DNA from: DSSM01 sp964484125
GTDB taxonomy: Bacteria; Bacteroidota; Ignavibacteria; Tepidaquicellales; Tepidaquicellaceae
Length of the DNA: 64,000 bases
Reading direction: 5' to 3'
NCBI GenBank assembly: GCA_964484125.1
Contig: CAZAEK010000004.1
Span: 1 to 64,000 of the forward strand
Shown: positions 9,491-18,350 of the stretch, one piece after another
How positions within the stretch are numbered: position 1 is the first letter of the stretch
How the letters are laid out: each line of letters opens with the position of its first letter
Made by a program: the position numbers and the translations under genes
Notes under the pieces: generated by a model
Database searches by the model: none
What the model saw: only the letters and a program-made list of their open reading frames with translations
Told to the model about the DNA's origin: nothing

Positions 9491-10580
9491 AAAATAACTT
9501 TAAATACAAATTTGTTTTAGTATTTTTATTTTTGATATCAGGCATTTTCCTATTAGCGGGAAAAATTAGTAATATCGGAAGATATTTATTGGTAAAAGAA
9601 CTTGATGAAAAAAATTGTAGTTATGGAATCAGGTGGGGAGATTTATATAAATATTCAAGGGTCTCATCATTTTCTGAAATTATTCATTGCGTTGAACCAA
9701 AAAACGAAACAGATAAAATTTCTGAATGTGAAATATTATTAATAGGAGATTCTTTTTTCGAGAGCCCTATTGGTAAAGGAAAGTTTTCTAATGATTTAGA
9801 AGATATGATATCTGAAAAAATATTTGATATAACATATTTCGAATCATATCCTGCACAAAATCCTTATTATTTCATAAAGAATCTGAAGTCTGAAGATAAA
9901 AAAAATAAGATATTGATATTGGAAACCTCAGAAAGACTAAGCTATGACCGAATTAATAATCATTATTTGAAAAGTGAAATTAATATAAATATTTCTAATA
10001 CAAAAGAAGATATTAAGCAAATATTCTCTTTTTCAAAAGTAGATTATTTATTTGACAATGCTAATTTTACTTACAATTATGTAAATTTTAAATCAGATTT
10101 ATTATTCTTGATATTTGAGAGAATGCATAATAACATTCCGATTTATTCATATAGTAACAAAATGCTGTTTTATAAAGATGAATACGAATTCTACAAAAAA
10201 AGATTTACGGATGATGAAATACAAAAGACTGCCAATAATATAAAATTGTTGTCTGATAAGCTGTATTATGAAAGCGGAATTATTCTAATATTTACAATTA
10301 TTCCTGATAAAATAACATTGTACAATGATTTAATAGAATCAAATATTATAACTCCAAGTGGCTATTTAGAGAAGCTTTATAACGAAATCGAAAAGCAGGA
10401 GTTGAAATTATAAATTCTTATAAAATATTGAGTGATTGTAGGGGATTTGAAGATCCCAATCTATTATATTACAGGACTGATACTCATTTTAATGAGGCAG
10501 GGAAAATTATAATTCTAAATGCTTTCAATGAAAAAATTCACCAAATTAAAGAGATTAATAAAATAAAAAAAAATAATTAA
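9487..10580 (+). pseudogene. SGNH/AlgX-like acetyl-transfer partner, frameshifted near its 3' end
   Basis: Membrane-anchored periplasmic SGNH-fold protein, the usual partner of an MBOAT acyltransferase in polysaccharide O-acetylation. It has one N-terminal membrane helix (10-26) and the nucleophile motif G87-D88-S89 (ILLIGDSFFE). The first frame ends at 10413, before the essential His. Another frame supplies the missing end: AGVEIINSYK onward, then YYRTDTHFNEAGK with the Asp at 10479-10481 and His at 10485-10487, to a TAA at 10578-10580. The two halves join by adding one base in the A run near 10392-10395. The TTG start overlaps the MBOAT stop by 4 bases. Confidence 0.75.
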
Positions 10581-10699
10581 TAAAATGATAAAATTTTCAA
10601 AAAGTAGTATTTTAATTTTAATAAAAAAATAAACATTAATGTATAGAATATTTTTATAATTAATAATAACTTATTTAAGTAAAGAAATTCAATTCGTAA

Positions 10700-11620
10700 A
10701 TGATATCAATAATAATTGTCAACTATAACACAGAAGCATACATAAAAAAATGTGTGAAATCAATAATAAGTAATTATGAGCTAAGAAAAACGGAAATTAT
10801 TATTGTGGATAACGGTTCCTCGAATGGAAAATTAGAAGAAGTATTGTCAGAATATGAAGGTTTAAATATCATATATTTGCCAGAAAATAATGGATTTGGA
10901 GCTGGTTGTAATTTAGGAGTAAAATATGCAACTAAAGAATATTTACTTTTTTTAAATCCTGATATAATTGTTACAAAGAATTCTATTGAATATCTGTTAG
11001 AAACAATTACTGGTGATAAAAATATTGGTGTATGTGCTGGTATATTATTAGATGAAAATAACAAGGTTTTATATTCTTATAATAATTTCCCCGATTTAAA
11101 ATGGGAATTCAAAGAAGCTTTTGACATAGGATTGAAAAACACAATAAATAAACTGACATCAAGAGAGGAGATAAAAAAAGAAATCCCTTTTGAAGTTGAT
11201 TGGTTTCACGGGGCATGTATGCTTATGAGAAAGGATTTATTTGAAGAGGTTGGTGGTTTTGATGAAAATATTTTTTTGTATTATGAAGATGTTGACATAC
11301 ATAAAAAAATTAAGGGAAAAGGATATAAAATAGTATGTATTCCAAAATCTAAGTTTTATCATTACGAAAGAAGCAGTGTAAGGGAATCCGGCTTCAGTAA
11401 GGTTTATTATTATTATATGAATAAAAGTAAATTATATTATCATAATATTTATTCCGGCAAAGGCAAAGTATTACTTATAAGATTAATGTTTATTTATGGC
11501 TCAATTTTTAAATTTATTTCTTTAATTTTCAGACCGAACAAATGGATTGAAATCCCAAATAGAATAAAACAATATTTATTAACTATAGGAATTCATTTGA
11601 ATATAATTAGAAATATATGA
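10700..11620 (+). CDS. Glycosyltransferase GT2, rhamnosyltransferase-like (cassette copy B)
   Basis: Inverting GT-A glycosyltransferase of 306 residues, paralogous to the one at 5893-6813. It has the same landmarks: ISIIIVNYN at the N-terminus, VDNGSS, FLNPDIIV, YSYNNFPDLKWEFKEAF, 'WFHGACMLM', and 'GGFDENIFLYYEDVD'. A hydrophobic, basic C-terminus is present. It starts at ATG and overlaps the following GT-B gene by 4 bases (ATGA), tighter coupling than in copy A. The preceding 119 bases (10581-10699) are very AT-rich and hold no gene, so a promoter could lie there. Confidence 0.83.
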   Translation: MISIIIVNYNTEAYIKKCVKSIISNYELRKTEIIIVDNGSSNGKLEEVLSEYEGLNIIYLPENNGFGAGCNLGVKYATKEYLLFLNPDIIVTKNSIEYLLETITGDKNIGVCAGILLDENNKVLYSYNNFPDLKWEFKEAFDIGLKNTINKLTSREEIKKEIPFEVDWFHGACMLMRKDLFEEVGGFDENIFLYYEDVDIHKKIKGKGYKIVCIPKSKFYHYERSSVRESGFSKVYYYYMNKSKLYYHNIYSGKGKVLLIRLMFIYGSIFKFISLIFRPNKWIEIPNRIKQYLLTIGIHLNIIRNI

Positions 11621-12792
11621 ATAATGATATTATCAACATATACCTGCTATCAAGCGAATGGGAAATGTCTCATCGCAAGCTTTTTGTTAAAACACTTAGC
11701 AGGAGAATAGGTAAAACTGTAGCTGTTCAGTACCCTGTTTCTCTGACACTAAATCTTTTTTATAAATTCAGGGAAAGATTACTTGGTTTAATTTTAGGAA
11801 AGTATAAAGCGAAAAATGCAGATGATTATATAACTCTTTTTACTCCATTTATGTTATTTCACAAAATATTGTGGCAGAAATTAAAATTTTTTGCGACTAT
11901 AGATTCAATGCTAATTGGTTTACAAGTAAACAGGTTCATTAAAAAGCATTATTCAGGGAAGAAAATAAATCTCTGGCTTTATACACCTTCAGATTATTAT
12001 TTGATTAAAAAAATAAAATATAGCTATCTTTTCTATGATTATTATGATGATAGTGAATATGACTATAACGGAAATATAATTCAGGGAAATGTTGAATTAA
12101 ATAAATTATTAGTACCAAGATGTAATCTTATAGTATGTGTATCGAAATTTACAACTGATAAAATGCTCTTACTTAATAAAAACTCAATTAGAACAGTTAA
12201 CGGTTTTGACCCGGAAATATTTTCAGCAAATAAAAACAGATATAAAACCGAGATTGATAATTTGGATAAACCAATAATTGGATATACAGGCGTTTTAAGA
12301 AACTGGCTTGATTTTGACATTTTAAAAGATATTCTCGAAAAATTAGATGTATATTTGGTTTGTGTCGGTTTTGTGAACAGAAACTTTAAAGATGAATTTT
12401 TAAAGTTGAAAGAATATCAAAATTTTATACATATTGGTTTTTGCTCCTACGAGAAAGTATCATCATATATTAAAAAATTCAATATTGGAATTCTTCCATA
12501 TAGAATAAATAATTTTATGAAAAGTGTTTATCCTAATAAATTTTTTGAATACATGGCTGAAGGTATTGAAATAGTATCAAGTTCTTTACCTGAACTCGAA
12601 CAATATCAGGATGTTATTGCTTATGCAAGAGATAAAAATGAATTTATAAATTATTGTAAAATGATTCTTGAAGGGAGTTATAAATGTAATATCTCAAAAT
12701 ATGAAAATATTTTGAAAAGAAATACCTGGGATAGTGTTTTTGATCAGATTGAATCAAAATTTCAAGAAATATATTCAAATGATAAAGTATAA
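11617..12792 (+). CDS. Glycosyltransferase, GT-B fold (cassette copy B)
   Basis: A 391-residue paralogue of the protein at 6819-7979. Shared landmarks are 'SSEWEMSHRKLFVK' near the start, 'KKINLWLYTPSDYYL', the acidic YDYYDDSEYD, 'VNGFDPEIF', 'GVLRNWLDFDILKDIL', 'GILPYRINNFMKSVYPNKFFEYMA' and the 'SSLPELEQYQD' segment. Conservation runs the whole length, so the entire cassette was duplicated rather than one domain. Both copies are intact. Divergence is large enough that the two pairs may now use different sugars. Confidence 0.75.
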   Translation: MNNDIINIYLLSSEWEMSHRKLFVKTLSRRIGKTVAVQYPVSLTLNLFYKFRERLLGLILGKYKAKNADDYITLFTPFMLFHKILWQKLKFFATIDSMLIGLQVNRFIKKHYSGKKINLWLYTPSDYYLIKKIKYSYLFYDYYDDSEYDYNGNIIQGNVELNKLLVPRCNLIVCVSKFTTDKMLLLNKNSIRTVNGFDPEIFSANKNRYKTEIDNLDKPIIGYTGVLRNWLDFDILKDILEKLDVYLVCVGFVNRNFKDEFLKLKEYQNFIHIGFCSYEKVSSYIKKFNIGILPYRINNFMKSVYPNKFFEYMAEGIEIVSSSLPELEQYQDVIAYARDKNEFINYCKMILEGSYKCNISKYENILKRNTWDSVFDQIESKFQEIYSNDKV

Positions 12793-12860
12793 TAAATATT
12801 TAATAAATTGAAGATACTATAAAAATTTATTATTTTAATAATCTATTTTAAGAGAATAAT

Positions 12861-13685
12861 ATCGAACCACTCGTTTCAATAATATTACCGACTCATAACC
12901 GGGCAAAATTGCTCGAAAAATCTATTGAAAGTGTTATAAATCAAACCTATAGAAATTGGGAATTGCTTATAGTTGACGACGTATCTACAGACAACACAAT
13001 GGATGTTATAAATAAATTTATGGAAATTGATCCGAGGATAAAATTTATTCAGGTTGAAAAGAGCAAGTTACCGGGTATATCTTATTATCTTAACGAAGGG
13101 ATAAGACATTCAAAAGGAAAGTATATTGCAAGAATTGACGATGATGATACCTGGAGTCACTTAGAGAAACTGAAAAAGCAAGTAGATTTTCTTGAGGGAA
13201 ATCCTGAATATGTAATTATAGGTTCCGGAGTAATAATGGTAGATAGTGAAGGTAAAGAAACAGGCAGATATATAAAAAAGGAAACAGACGAACAAATCAG
13301 AGCGAAAGCACTTTTTGCCAATCCGATGCCGCATCCGTCAATTGTATTCCGTAAAGATGCTTTTGATAAAGTCGGTGGTTACAGGTTTCTTAAACACGCT
13401 GAAGACTGGGATTTGGTTTTACGATTAGGAAAAGTCGGGAAAATGCATACAATACAGGAATATTTAATTACATATACACTTGCTGGTCAAAATATATCAT
13501 TGCGAAATCAAAGAGAACTTGGTAAAACACTATTAGAACTGATTAAAGAGTATAAAAATGATTATCCAAAATATCATATAGCACGATTTATTTGTTATTT
13601 GCAATATCTTTATTCTTTTTTACCATTAAGAATGAGGAGGATATTTAGTAATAATTTAATATATTTAAAAAGAAAGTACTTTTAA
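12861..13685 (+). CDS. Glycosyltransferase GT2 with a probable non-canonical start
   Basis: GT-A family glycosyltransferase. The first canonical start is TTG at 12909, but that would delete the first beta strand of the nucleotide-binding fold. The frame is open back to a TAA at 12849-12851 and encodes IEPLVSIILPTHNRAK just upstream, the standard family N-terminus. No ATG, GTG or TTG exists there, and ATC at 12861 is the best-placed near-cognate codon. Motifs downstream include LLIVDDVSTD, 'GKYIARIDDDDTW' (DDD metal site) and 'MPHPSIVFRKDAF', with 'HAEDWDLVLRL' as the catalytic-base region. The next gene (epimerase) starts one base after the stop codon. Confidence 0.75.
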   Translation: MEPLVSIILPTHNRAKLLEKSIESVINQTYRNWELLIVDDVSTDNTMDVINKFMEIDPRIKFIQVEKSKLPGISYYLNEGIRHSKGKYIARIDDDDTWSHLEKLKKQVDFLEGNPEYVIIGSGVIMVDSEGKETGRYIKKETDEQIRAKALFANPMPHPSIVFRKDAFDKVGGYRFLKHAEDWDLVLRLGKVGKMHTIQEYLITYTLAGQNISLRNQRELGKTLLELIKEYKNDYPKYHIARFICYLQYLYSFLPLRMRRIFSNNLIYLKRKYF

Positions 13686-13686
13686 A

Positions 13687-14670
13687 ATGAAACGTTATCT
13701 TGTGATTGGAGGTGCTGGTTTTATAGGCAGTCACCTTGTTACAAAATTGTTCAGGGAAGAAAATGAAATAGAGGTTATTATTTATGACAATTTTTCATCC
13801 GGTAAAAGGTGGCATCTCGGAGAAATAATTAATAACAAAAATCTTATAATTGTTGAGGCCGATATTAAGGATTTGAATAAGTTAATTGAAGCATCAAAGG
13901 AGATAGATTATGTATATCACTTCGCCTCAAATCCTGATATTGCAAAGGCAGTTACTCAACCTGATATAGATTTCTGGGAAGGAACATATCTCACTAATAA
14001 CGTTATCGAAGCCATGAGGATTAACGGGATAAAAAATTTACTTTATGCTTCCGGAAGTGGTGTTTACGGAGATACTGGATATATAGAAACAGATGAAGAT
14101 TATTCTCCCATGCTCCCTATATCCACATATGGTGCGAGTAAGCTTGCTTGCGAAGCTTTGATCTGTTCTTATTCTTATATGTTCGAAATGAACGCTGCAG
14201 CATTCAGGTTTGCGAATGTTGTAGGACCTCATCAGACTCATGGGGTGGGATATGATTTTGTTAAAAGACTACTTAAAGATGAATCAAAACTGGATATATT
14301 AGGAAATGGTACTCAAAGTAAATCGTATATATACGTTGATGATATACTGAATGCAATGAGGATTGTTGAGAAAAATCATCTCCGGAAATATAATTATTAC
14401 AACGTAGCGACTTTAGATTATATTACAGTAACTGAAATTGCAGAAATAGTATGCGAATTACTCGGACTGAAAAATGTGAATTTCCAATACACAGGTGGAG
14501 ACAGAGGATGGAAAGGAGATGTTCCAATAGTCAGGTTAAATAGCGAAAAGATAAGAAAACTTGGTTGGAAGAATGAATATACATCACACGAAGCTATCAG
14601 AAAATCAGTAACTTCAATAATTGAAGACGCAAAAAATAATAAATTTGGTTGGGAGGTTATAAACAAATGA
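13687..14670 (+). CDS. NAD-dependent sugar epimerase/dehydratase (extended SDR)
   Basis: Extended short-chain dehydrogenase of 327 residues acting on a nucleotide sugar, most like UDP-glucose 4-epimerases. The NAD-binding GGAGFIG is at 8-14. An acidic residue after strand 2 (YDNFSSG, 33-39) indicates NAD rather than NADP. The catalytic Tyr/Lys pair is Y148/K152 (STYGASK), with the Ser region at ASGSGVYG (121-128). 'RFANVVGPHQTHGV' and 'GNGTQSKSYIYVDD' are typical substrate-side segments. It directly precedes the heptose activation genes, so it could act on GDP-heptose or on a separate UDP-sugar. The next gene overlaps it by 4 bases. Confidence 0.82.
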   Translation: MKRYLVIGGAGFIGSHLVTKLFREENEIEVIIYDNFSSGKRWHLGEIINNKNLIIVEADIKDLNKLIEASKEIDYVYHFASNPDIAKAVTQPDIDFWEGTYLTNNVIEAMRINGIKNLLYASGSGVYGDTGYIETDEDYSPMLPISTYGASKLACEALICSYSYMFEMNAAAFRFANVVGPHQTHGVGYDFVKRLLKDESKLDILGNGTQSKSYIYVDDILNAMRIVEKNHLRKYNYYNVATLDYITVTEIAEIVCELLGLKNVNFQYTGGDRGWKGDVPIVRLNSEKIRKLGWKNEYTSHEAIRKSVTSIIEDAKNNKFGWEVINK

Positions 14671-15650
14671 TAATATCCAGAGCACCTGTAAGATTATCTA
14701 TGGGAGGTGGCGGTACTGATTTACCATCGTATTACAGTAAATTTGGTGGTTTTTTAATGGCTGTATCTATTAACAAATATGTTCATATTTTAGTCAATAA
14801 AAGATTTTATAAAGATATAAGACTTTCATATTCAGAGACTGAGATTGTAAAAAATGTTGATGATATAAAACATAATATTTTCAGAGAAGCATTAAAATAT
14901 ACAGGGATTAAAAGTCAGCTTGAATTAGTCTCAGTAGCGGATGTTCCATCCCGATGCGGTTTGGGAACTTCGTCAACTTTTACAGTGGCATTGCTAAATG
15001 GATTATTTGCATATAAAAGAGATTATAAAACGCTTGGACAAATTGCAGAAGCGGCATGCCATCTGGAAATAGACATTCTCAAAGAACCAATCGGGAAACA
15101 GGATCAATATGCATCTGCTTTCGGTGGTTTCAATGCTTATTATTTTGAAAAAGATGGTACTGTAAATGTAGAACCCGTAAATATCAAACAGGAAAATCTG
15201 ATTGAGCTTCAGAATAATATTTTGCTTTTTTATCTAAATAAAGAGCGATCAGCAAGTGATATTCTTGCAGAGCAGAATAAAAAAAGTATGCAAAATGATG
15301 AATCAACCTTTGAAAGACTACATAAAATAAAACAAATCGGATTGCATACTAAAAAAGTTTTTGAAAGTGGAAATATCAATGAATTTGGTGAAATATTGAA
15401 CGAACACTGGCAAACAAAGAAGGGGCTTTCAAAGAAAATTTCTGATGACTTTGTTGATGAGATTTATGACACTGCATTGAAAAACGGAGCAATTGGCGGT
15501 AAGGTAGTTGGTGCAGGCGGTGGAGGTTTCATATTGTTTTATTGTCCTTATGAAAAATCAAAGTTGATTGAATCGTTGAAAAAGTTTAATATATATCCTA
15601 TGTGGTTTACTTTCGAGTTTGAAGGTGCAAAGAAAATATTTTCAAGTTAA
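14667..15650 (+). CDS. hddA: D-glycero-D-manno-heptose 7-phosphate kinase (GHMP family)
   Basis: GHMP kinase predicted to phosphorylate heptose 7-phosphate at C1. The N-terminus 'MIISRAPVRLSMGGGGTDLP' is typical of this sugar-kinase subgroup. The GHMP ATP loop is VPSRCGLGTSS (about 92-102), and the C-terminal Gly-rich motif is 'GGKVVGAGGGGFILFYC'. I chose ATG 14667, which overlaps the epimerase stop (ATGA) and follows a GGAGG at 14652-14656, over the TTG at 14649. The substrate call rests on the neighbours, since hddC, gmhA and gmhB follow directly. L-fucose kinase is the main alternative for the subgroup. Confidence 0.82.
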   Translation: MIISRAPVRLSMGGGGTDLPSYYSKFGGFLMAVSINKYVHILVNKRFYKDIRLSYSETEIVKNVDDIKHNIFREALKYTGIKSQLELVSVADVPSRCGLGTSSTFTVALLNGLFAYKRDYKTLGQIAEAACHLEIDILKEPIGKQDQYASAFGGFNAYYFEKDGTVNVEPVNIKQENLIELQNNILLFYLNKERSASDILAEQNKKSMQNDESTFERLHKIKQIGLHTKKVFESGNINEFGEILNEHWQTKKGLSKKISDDFVDEIYDTALKNGAIGGKVVGAGGGGFILFYCPYEKSKLIESLKKFNIYPMWFTFEFEGAKKIFSS

Positions 15651-16343
15651 ATGATTGATAAATTAATACTTTTAGCCGGCGGATTAGCAACAAGATTAAG
15701 ACCAGTAACAGAAACAATCCCAAAATCATTAATTGATATTAATGGTAAACCATTCATTGATTACCAAATTGATTTACTTAAAAGGAAAGGCATTAAAAAA
15801 CTAATAATTTGCGTTGGTTACCTTGGTGAACAAATTGAATATCACTTAAAAGATAGAAAAGATTACGGGATAAAGATTGAATTCTCTTATGACGGAGATG
15901 AATTAATCGGTACCGGAGGGGCAGTACAAAAAGCAATTAAAAAAACAGACGGAATTTTCTGGGTAATGTATGGCGATTCTTATCTCGATACAGATTTTGA
16001 AAAGATAAGCAGTTATTTTGAACTGAACAGAAATAAGGGGCTTATGACAGTATTCAATAATCTGGACAAATGGGATAGCTCAAATGTTGTATTTGAAAAC
16101 GGAAAGATAATAAAGTACGATAAAATCAATAAAACAAAAGATATGAAGTACATTGACTATGGATTGAGTATTTTTCGTGAGGAGGCGTTTGAGAGTTTTA
16201 AAGAATTAAAAAAATTCGATCTGGCAGAAGTACATAGGAAATTACTTTCCGAGAACGAACTTTTAGGATTCGAAGTTAATGAGAGATTCTATGAAGTTGG
16301 TTCTTTCAATGGAATTGAAGAATTCAAATCATATATAGCTTAA
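15651..16343 (+). CDS. hddC: D-glycero-D-manno-heptose 1-phosphate guanylyltransferase
   Basis: Nucleotidyltransferase of 230 residues predicted to convert heptose 1-phosphate and GTP to GDP-heptose. The N-terminal signature LAGGLATRLRPVT (8-20) with 'PKSLIDINGKPF' binds the nucleotide, and 'MYGDSYLDTDF' supplies the metal-binding Asp. The length fits HddC and lacks the C-terminal left-handed helix of larger pyrophosphorylases. It begins immediately after the kinase stop codon. Specificity for GTP and heptose is inferred from the pathway context. Confidence 0.82.
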   Translation: MIDKLILLAGGLATRLRPVTETIPKSLIDINGKPFIDYQIDLLKRKGIKKLIICVGYLGEQIEYHLKDRKDYGIKIEFSYDGDELIGTGGAVQKAIKKTDGIFWVMYGDSYLDTDFEKISSYFELNRNKGLMTVFNNLDKWDSSNVVFENGKIIKYDKINKTKDMKYIDYGLSIFREEAFESFKELKKFDLAEVHRKLLSENELLGFEVNERFYEVGSFNGIEEFKSYIA

Positions 16344-16440
16344 AATCAGAACTTTTCTTAACAATTAATTAAATTCTTATTATATTTAATTTTATATCCG
16401 AGAAGTTTATATTAAAAATTATTTTAATTTTTTTTAAGTG

Positions 16441-17037
16441 ATGGAATATACAAAAAACTATTTAAAAGAAGTAAAAGAAATTGTAGATAAGTTATATATT
16501 GATGATATTGAAAAGGTTATAGACGTCATAAAATCTGTAAAAAGAGTAAATGGAAGGATATTTTTTGTCGGGGTTGGTGGCGGTGCCGGCCATGCCTCAC
16601 ACGCTGTGAATGATTTCAGGAAAATCGCAGGAATTGAATCATATACTCCTACAGATAATGTATCAGAATTAACGGCAAGGATAAATGATGACGGTTGGGA
16701 GTCTTCAATCTCAAAATGGTTAGCAATATCAAAATTAACCAGTAATGACTGCATTTTTGTATTTTCTGTTGGTGGCGGTAATGATGAAAAGAATGTAAGT
16801 GTAAATCTTATAAATGCCATTAAATATGGAAAAGAGTGCGGTGCAAAAGTAGTTGGTATTATTGGTAAAGATGGAGGTTATACTGCAAAAGTAGCTGATG
16901 CAAGAGTAATAATTCCTGTTGTAAATGATAAATCAATAACTCCCCACACAGAATCATTTCAGGCAGTTATCTGGCACCTGATAGTTGCTCATCCGGATAT
17001 ACAGTCAAATGAAATGAAGTGGGAATCTGTAAAATAA
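16441..17037 (+). CDS. gmhA: Sedoheptulose 7-phosphate isomerase (SIS domain)
   Basis: SIS-domain isomerase of about 198 residues that converts sedoheptulose 7-phosphate to D-glycero-D-manno-heptose 7-phosphate. Family segments are 'GGGAGHASHAVNDFRKIAG' (sugar-phosphate binding), 'VSELTARINDDGWESS', 'VFSVGGGNDEKN' and the C-terminal HTESFQAVIWHLI with the His expected for catalysis. I chose ATG 16441 over the GTG just before it. The 97 bases upstream (16344-16440) are extremely AT-rich and hold no gene, so a secondary promoter is possible. The gene lies 7 bases before gmhB. Confidence 0.82.
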   Translation: MEYTKNYLKEVKEIVDKLYIDDIEKVIDVIKSVKRVNGRIFFVGVGGGAGHASHAVNDFRKIAGIESYTPTDNVSELTARINDDGWESSISKWLAISKLTSNDCIFVFSVGGGNDEKNVSVNLINAIKYGKECGAKVVGIIGKDGGYTAKVADARVIIPVVNDKSITPHTESFQAVIWHLIVAHPDIQSNEMKWESVK

Positions 17038-17044
17038 CAAAATA

Positions 17045-17623
17045 TTGAAAAAGGCAGTATTTTGCGACAGAGATGGTGTATTAAATAAAATGATATACAG
17101 AGAGGTTAGAAAAGAATATGAACCACCTCACACCACTGAAGAATTAAAGTTCTTTGATAATGTTTTTGACGGCTTTTATATGTTGCAAGATTCAGGTTTC
17201 GAGATTTTTATAGTATCAAATCAACCTGATTATGCAAAAGGTAAAGCTGAGTATAAAGATATTTTGAGTGTATCAGAGGAATTTAAAAGAATAATAGAAA
17301 GTAATGGAATAAAAATAAGAGAATATTATTATTGTTTCCATCATCCCAATGCAGTGATAGACTCTTTAAGAATAAAATGTGAATGCAGAAAGCCCGGTAC
17401 GAAATTTGTGGAAGAGGCAATAAGCAAATATGATATAGAAAGGGAAAAATCATTTTTCATAGGAGACAGGAATTCTGATATACTTTGCGGTAAAAAAGCC
17501 GGACTGAGAACTATTTTAGTTAAAAATCCTGATTCAGACTATAAAGAAGATAAAAACAAACCAGATTTCGAATCGGATTCTTTTTTTGAAGCAGTGAAAT
17601 TAATAATAAATATAACAAAATGA
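17045..17623 (+). CDS. gmhB: D-glycero-D-manno-heptose 1,7-bisphosphate 7-phosphatase (HAD)
   Basis: HAD phosphatase of 192 residues removing the 7-phosphate from heptose 1,7-bisphosphate. The nucleophile motif is D8-R-D10 (FCDRDGVLN). A Cys/His zinc loop typical of GmhB is seen in YCFHHPNA and KCECRKPG, and the C-terminal acidic motif is FFIGDRNSDILCG. The start is TTG. It overlaps the transaldolase gene by 4 bases (ATGA). With hddA, hddC and gmhA it completes the four-step path to GDP-D-glycero-D-manno-heptose. Histidinol phosphatase is the nearest alternative in this family. Confidence 0.83.
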   Translation: MKKAVFCDRDGVLNKMIYREVRKEYEPPHTTEELKFFDNVFDGFYMLQDSGFEIFIVSNQPDYAKGKAEYKDILSVSEEFKRIIESNGIKIREYYYCFHHPNAVIDSLRIKCECRKPGTKFVEEAISKYDIEREKSFFIGDRNSDILCGKKAGLRTILVKNPDSDYKEDKNKPDFESDSFFEAVKLIINITK

Positions 17624-18342
17624 ATGATATCATAAAAAACTTAAAGATTAAAATTTTTGCAGATGGTGCAAATGTTGATGCTATGGAAGAATTATATAAA
17701 GATGGTATAGTGAAAGGATTCACTACAAATCCAACTTTAATGAAAAAAGATGGAGTAAAAAATTACAAGGATTTTGCTCAGGAAGTATTGAGAAGAATTA
17801 CAGATCTTCCAATATCATTTGAAGTTTTTTCAGATGATTTCGGGACAATGGAGAAAGAAGCAAGGGAAATTAACTCCTGGGGAAAGAATGTTTTTGTTAA
17901 GATTCCAATAACGAATACAAAAGGCGAATCATCATCAAAACTCATAGAAAGATTATCTAGTGACGGAATAAATTTGAATATAACTGCAATTTTGACGACT
18001 GAACAAGTCAAGAAAGTTGTGCAAAATATATCAGATAATTCAGATACAATAATATCAGTATTTGCAGGCAGAATTGCAGATACCGGAAGAAATCCTATTC
18101 CAATAATGCAAGAATGTCTTTCAATAATTAAAAACAATTCAAATGCCGAACTACTTTGGGCAAGTTCAAGAGAACTTTTAAATATATTTCATGCTGAAGA
18201 GTGTGGATGTGATATAATAACCGTAACAAATGATTTATTAAAGAAACTAAAATTGGTAGGAAAAGATTTAAGCGAATTATCACTCGATACAGTGAAGATG
18301 TTTTATAATGATGCAGTATCAATAGGTTATAAAATCTTATAA
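17620..18342 (+). CDS. Transaldolase (small, FSA/TalB-like)
   Basis: Small transaldolase of 240 residues. The Schiff-base Lys is K94 (VFVKIPIT), preceded by 'FTTNPTLMKK' (34-43), with 'FAGRIADTGRNP' and 'LLWASSRELLN' as later family motifs. It would transfer a dihydroxyacetone unit, making or consuming sedoheptulose 7-phosphate. Since it overlaps gmhB and follows the complete heptose set, a likely job is to supply sedoheptulose 7-phosphate to GmhA for surface-polysaccharide synthesis. It could equally be the cell's general pentose-phosphate enzyme, or a fructose-6-phosphate aldolase. Confidence 0.8.
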   Translation: MNDIIKNLKIKIFADGANVDAMEELYKDGIVKGFTTNPTLMKKDGVKNYKDFAQEVLRRITDLPISFEVFSDDFGTMEKEAREINSWGKNVFVKIPITNTKGESSSKLIERLSSDGINLNITAILTTEQVKKVVQNISDNSDTIISVFAGRIADTGRNPIPIMQECLSIIKNNSNAELLWASSRELLNIFHAEECGCDIITVTNDLLKKLKLVGKDLSELSLDTVKMFYNDAVSIGYKIL

Positions 18343-18350
18343 TATTTGGA

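Noticed and set aside
5893..12792. Composite transposon as the cause of the duplicated cassette
   Set aside because: No transposase gene, terminal inverted repeats or target duplications were seen around either copy.
14649..14666. TTG start for the heptose kinase
   Set aside because: The added residues are not part of the family N-terminus, and ATG 14667 has a Shine-Dalgarno sequence and the classical ATGA overlap.
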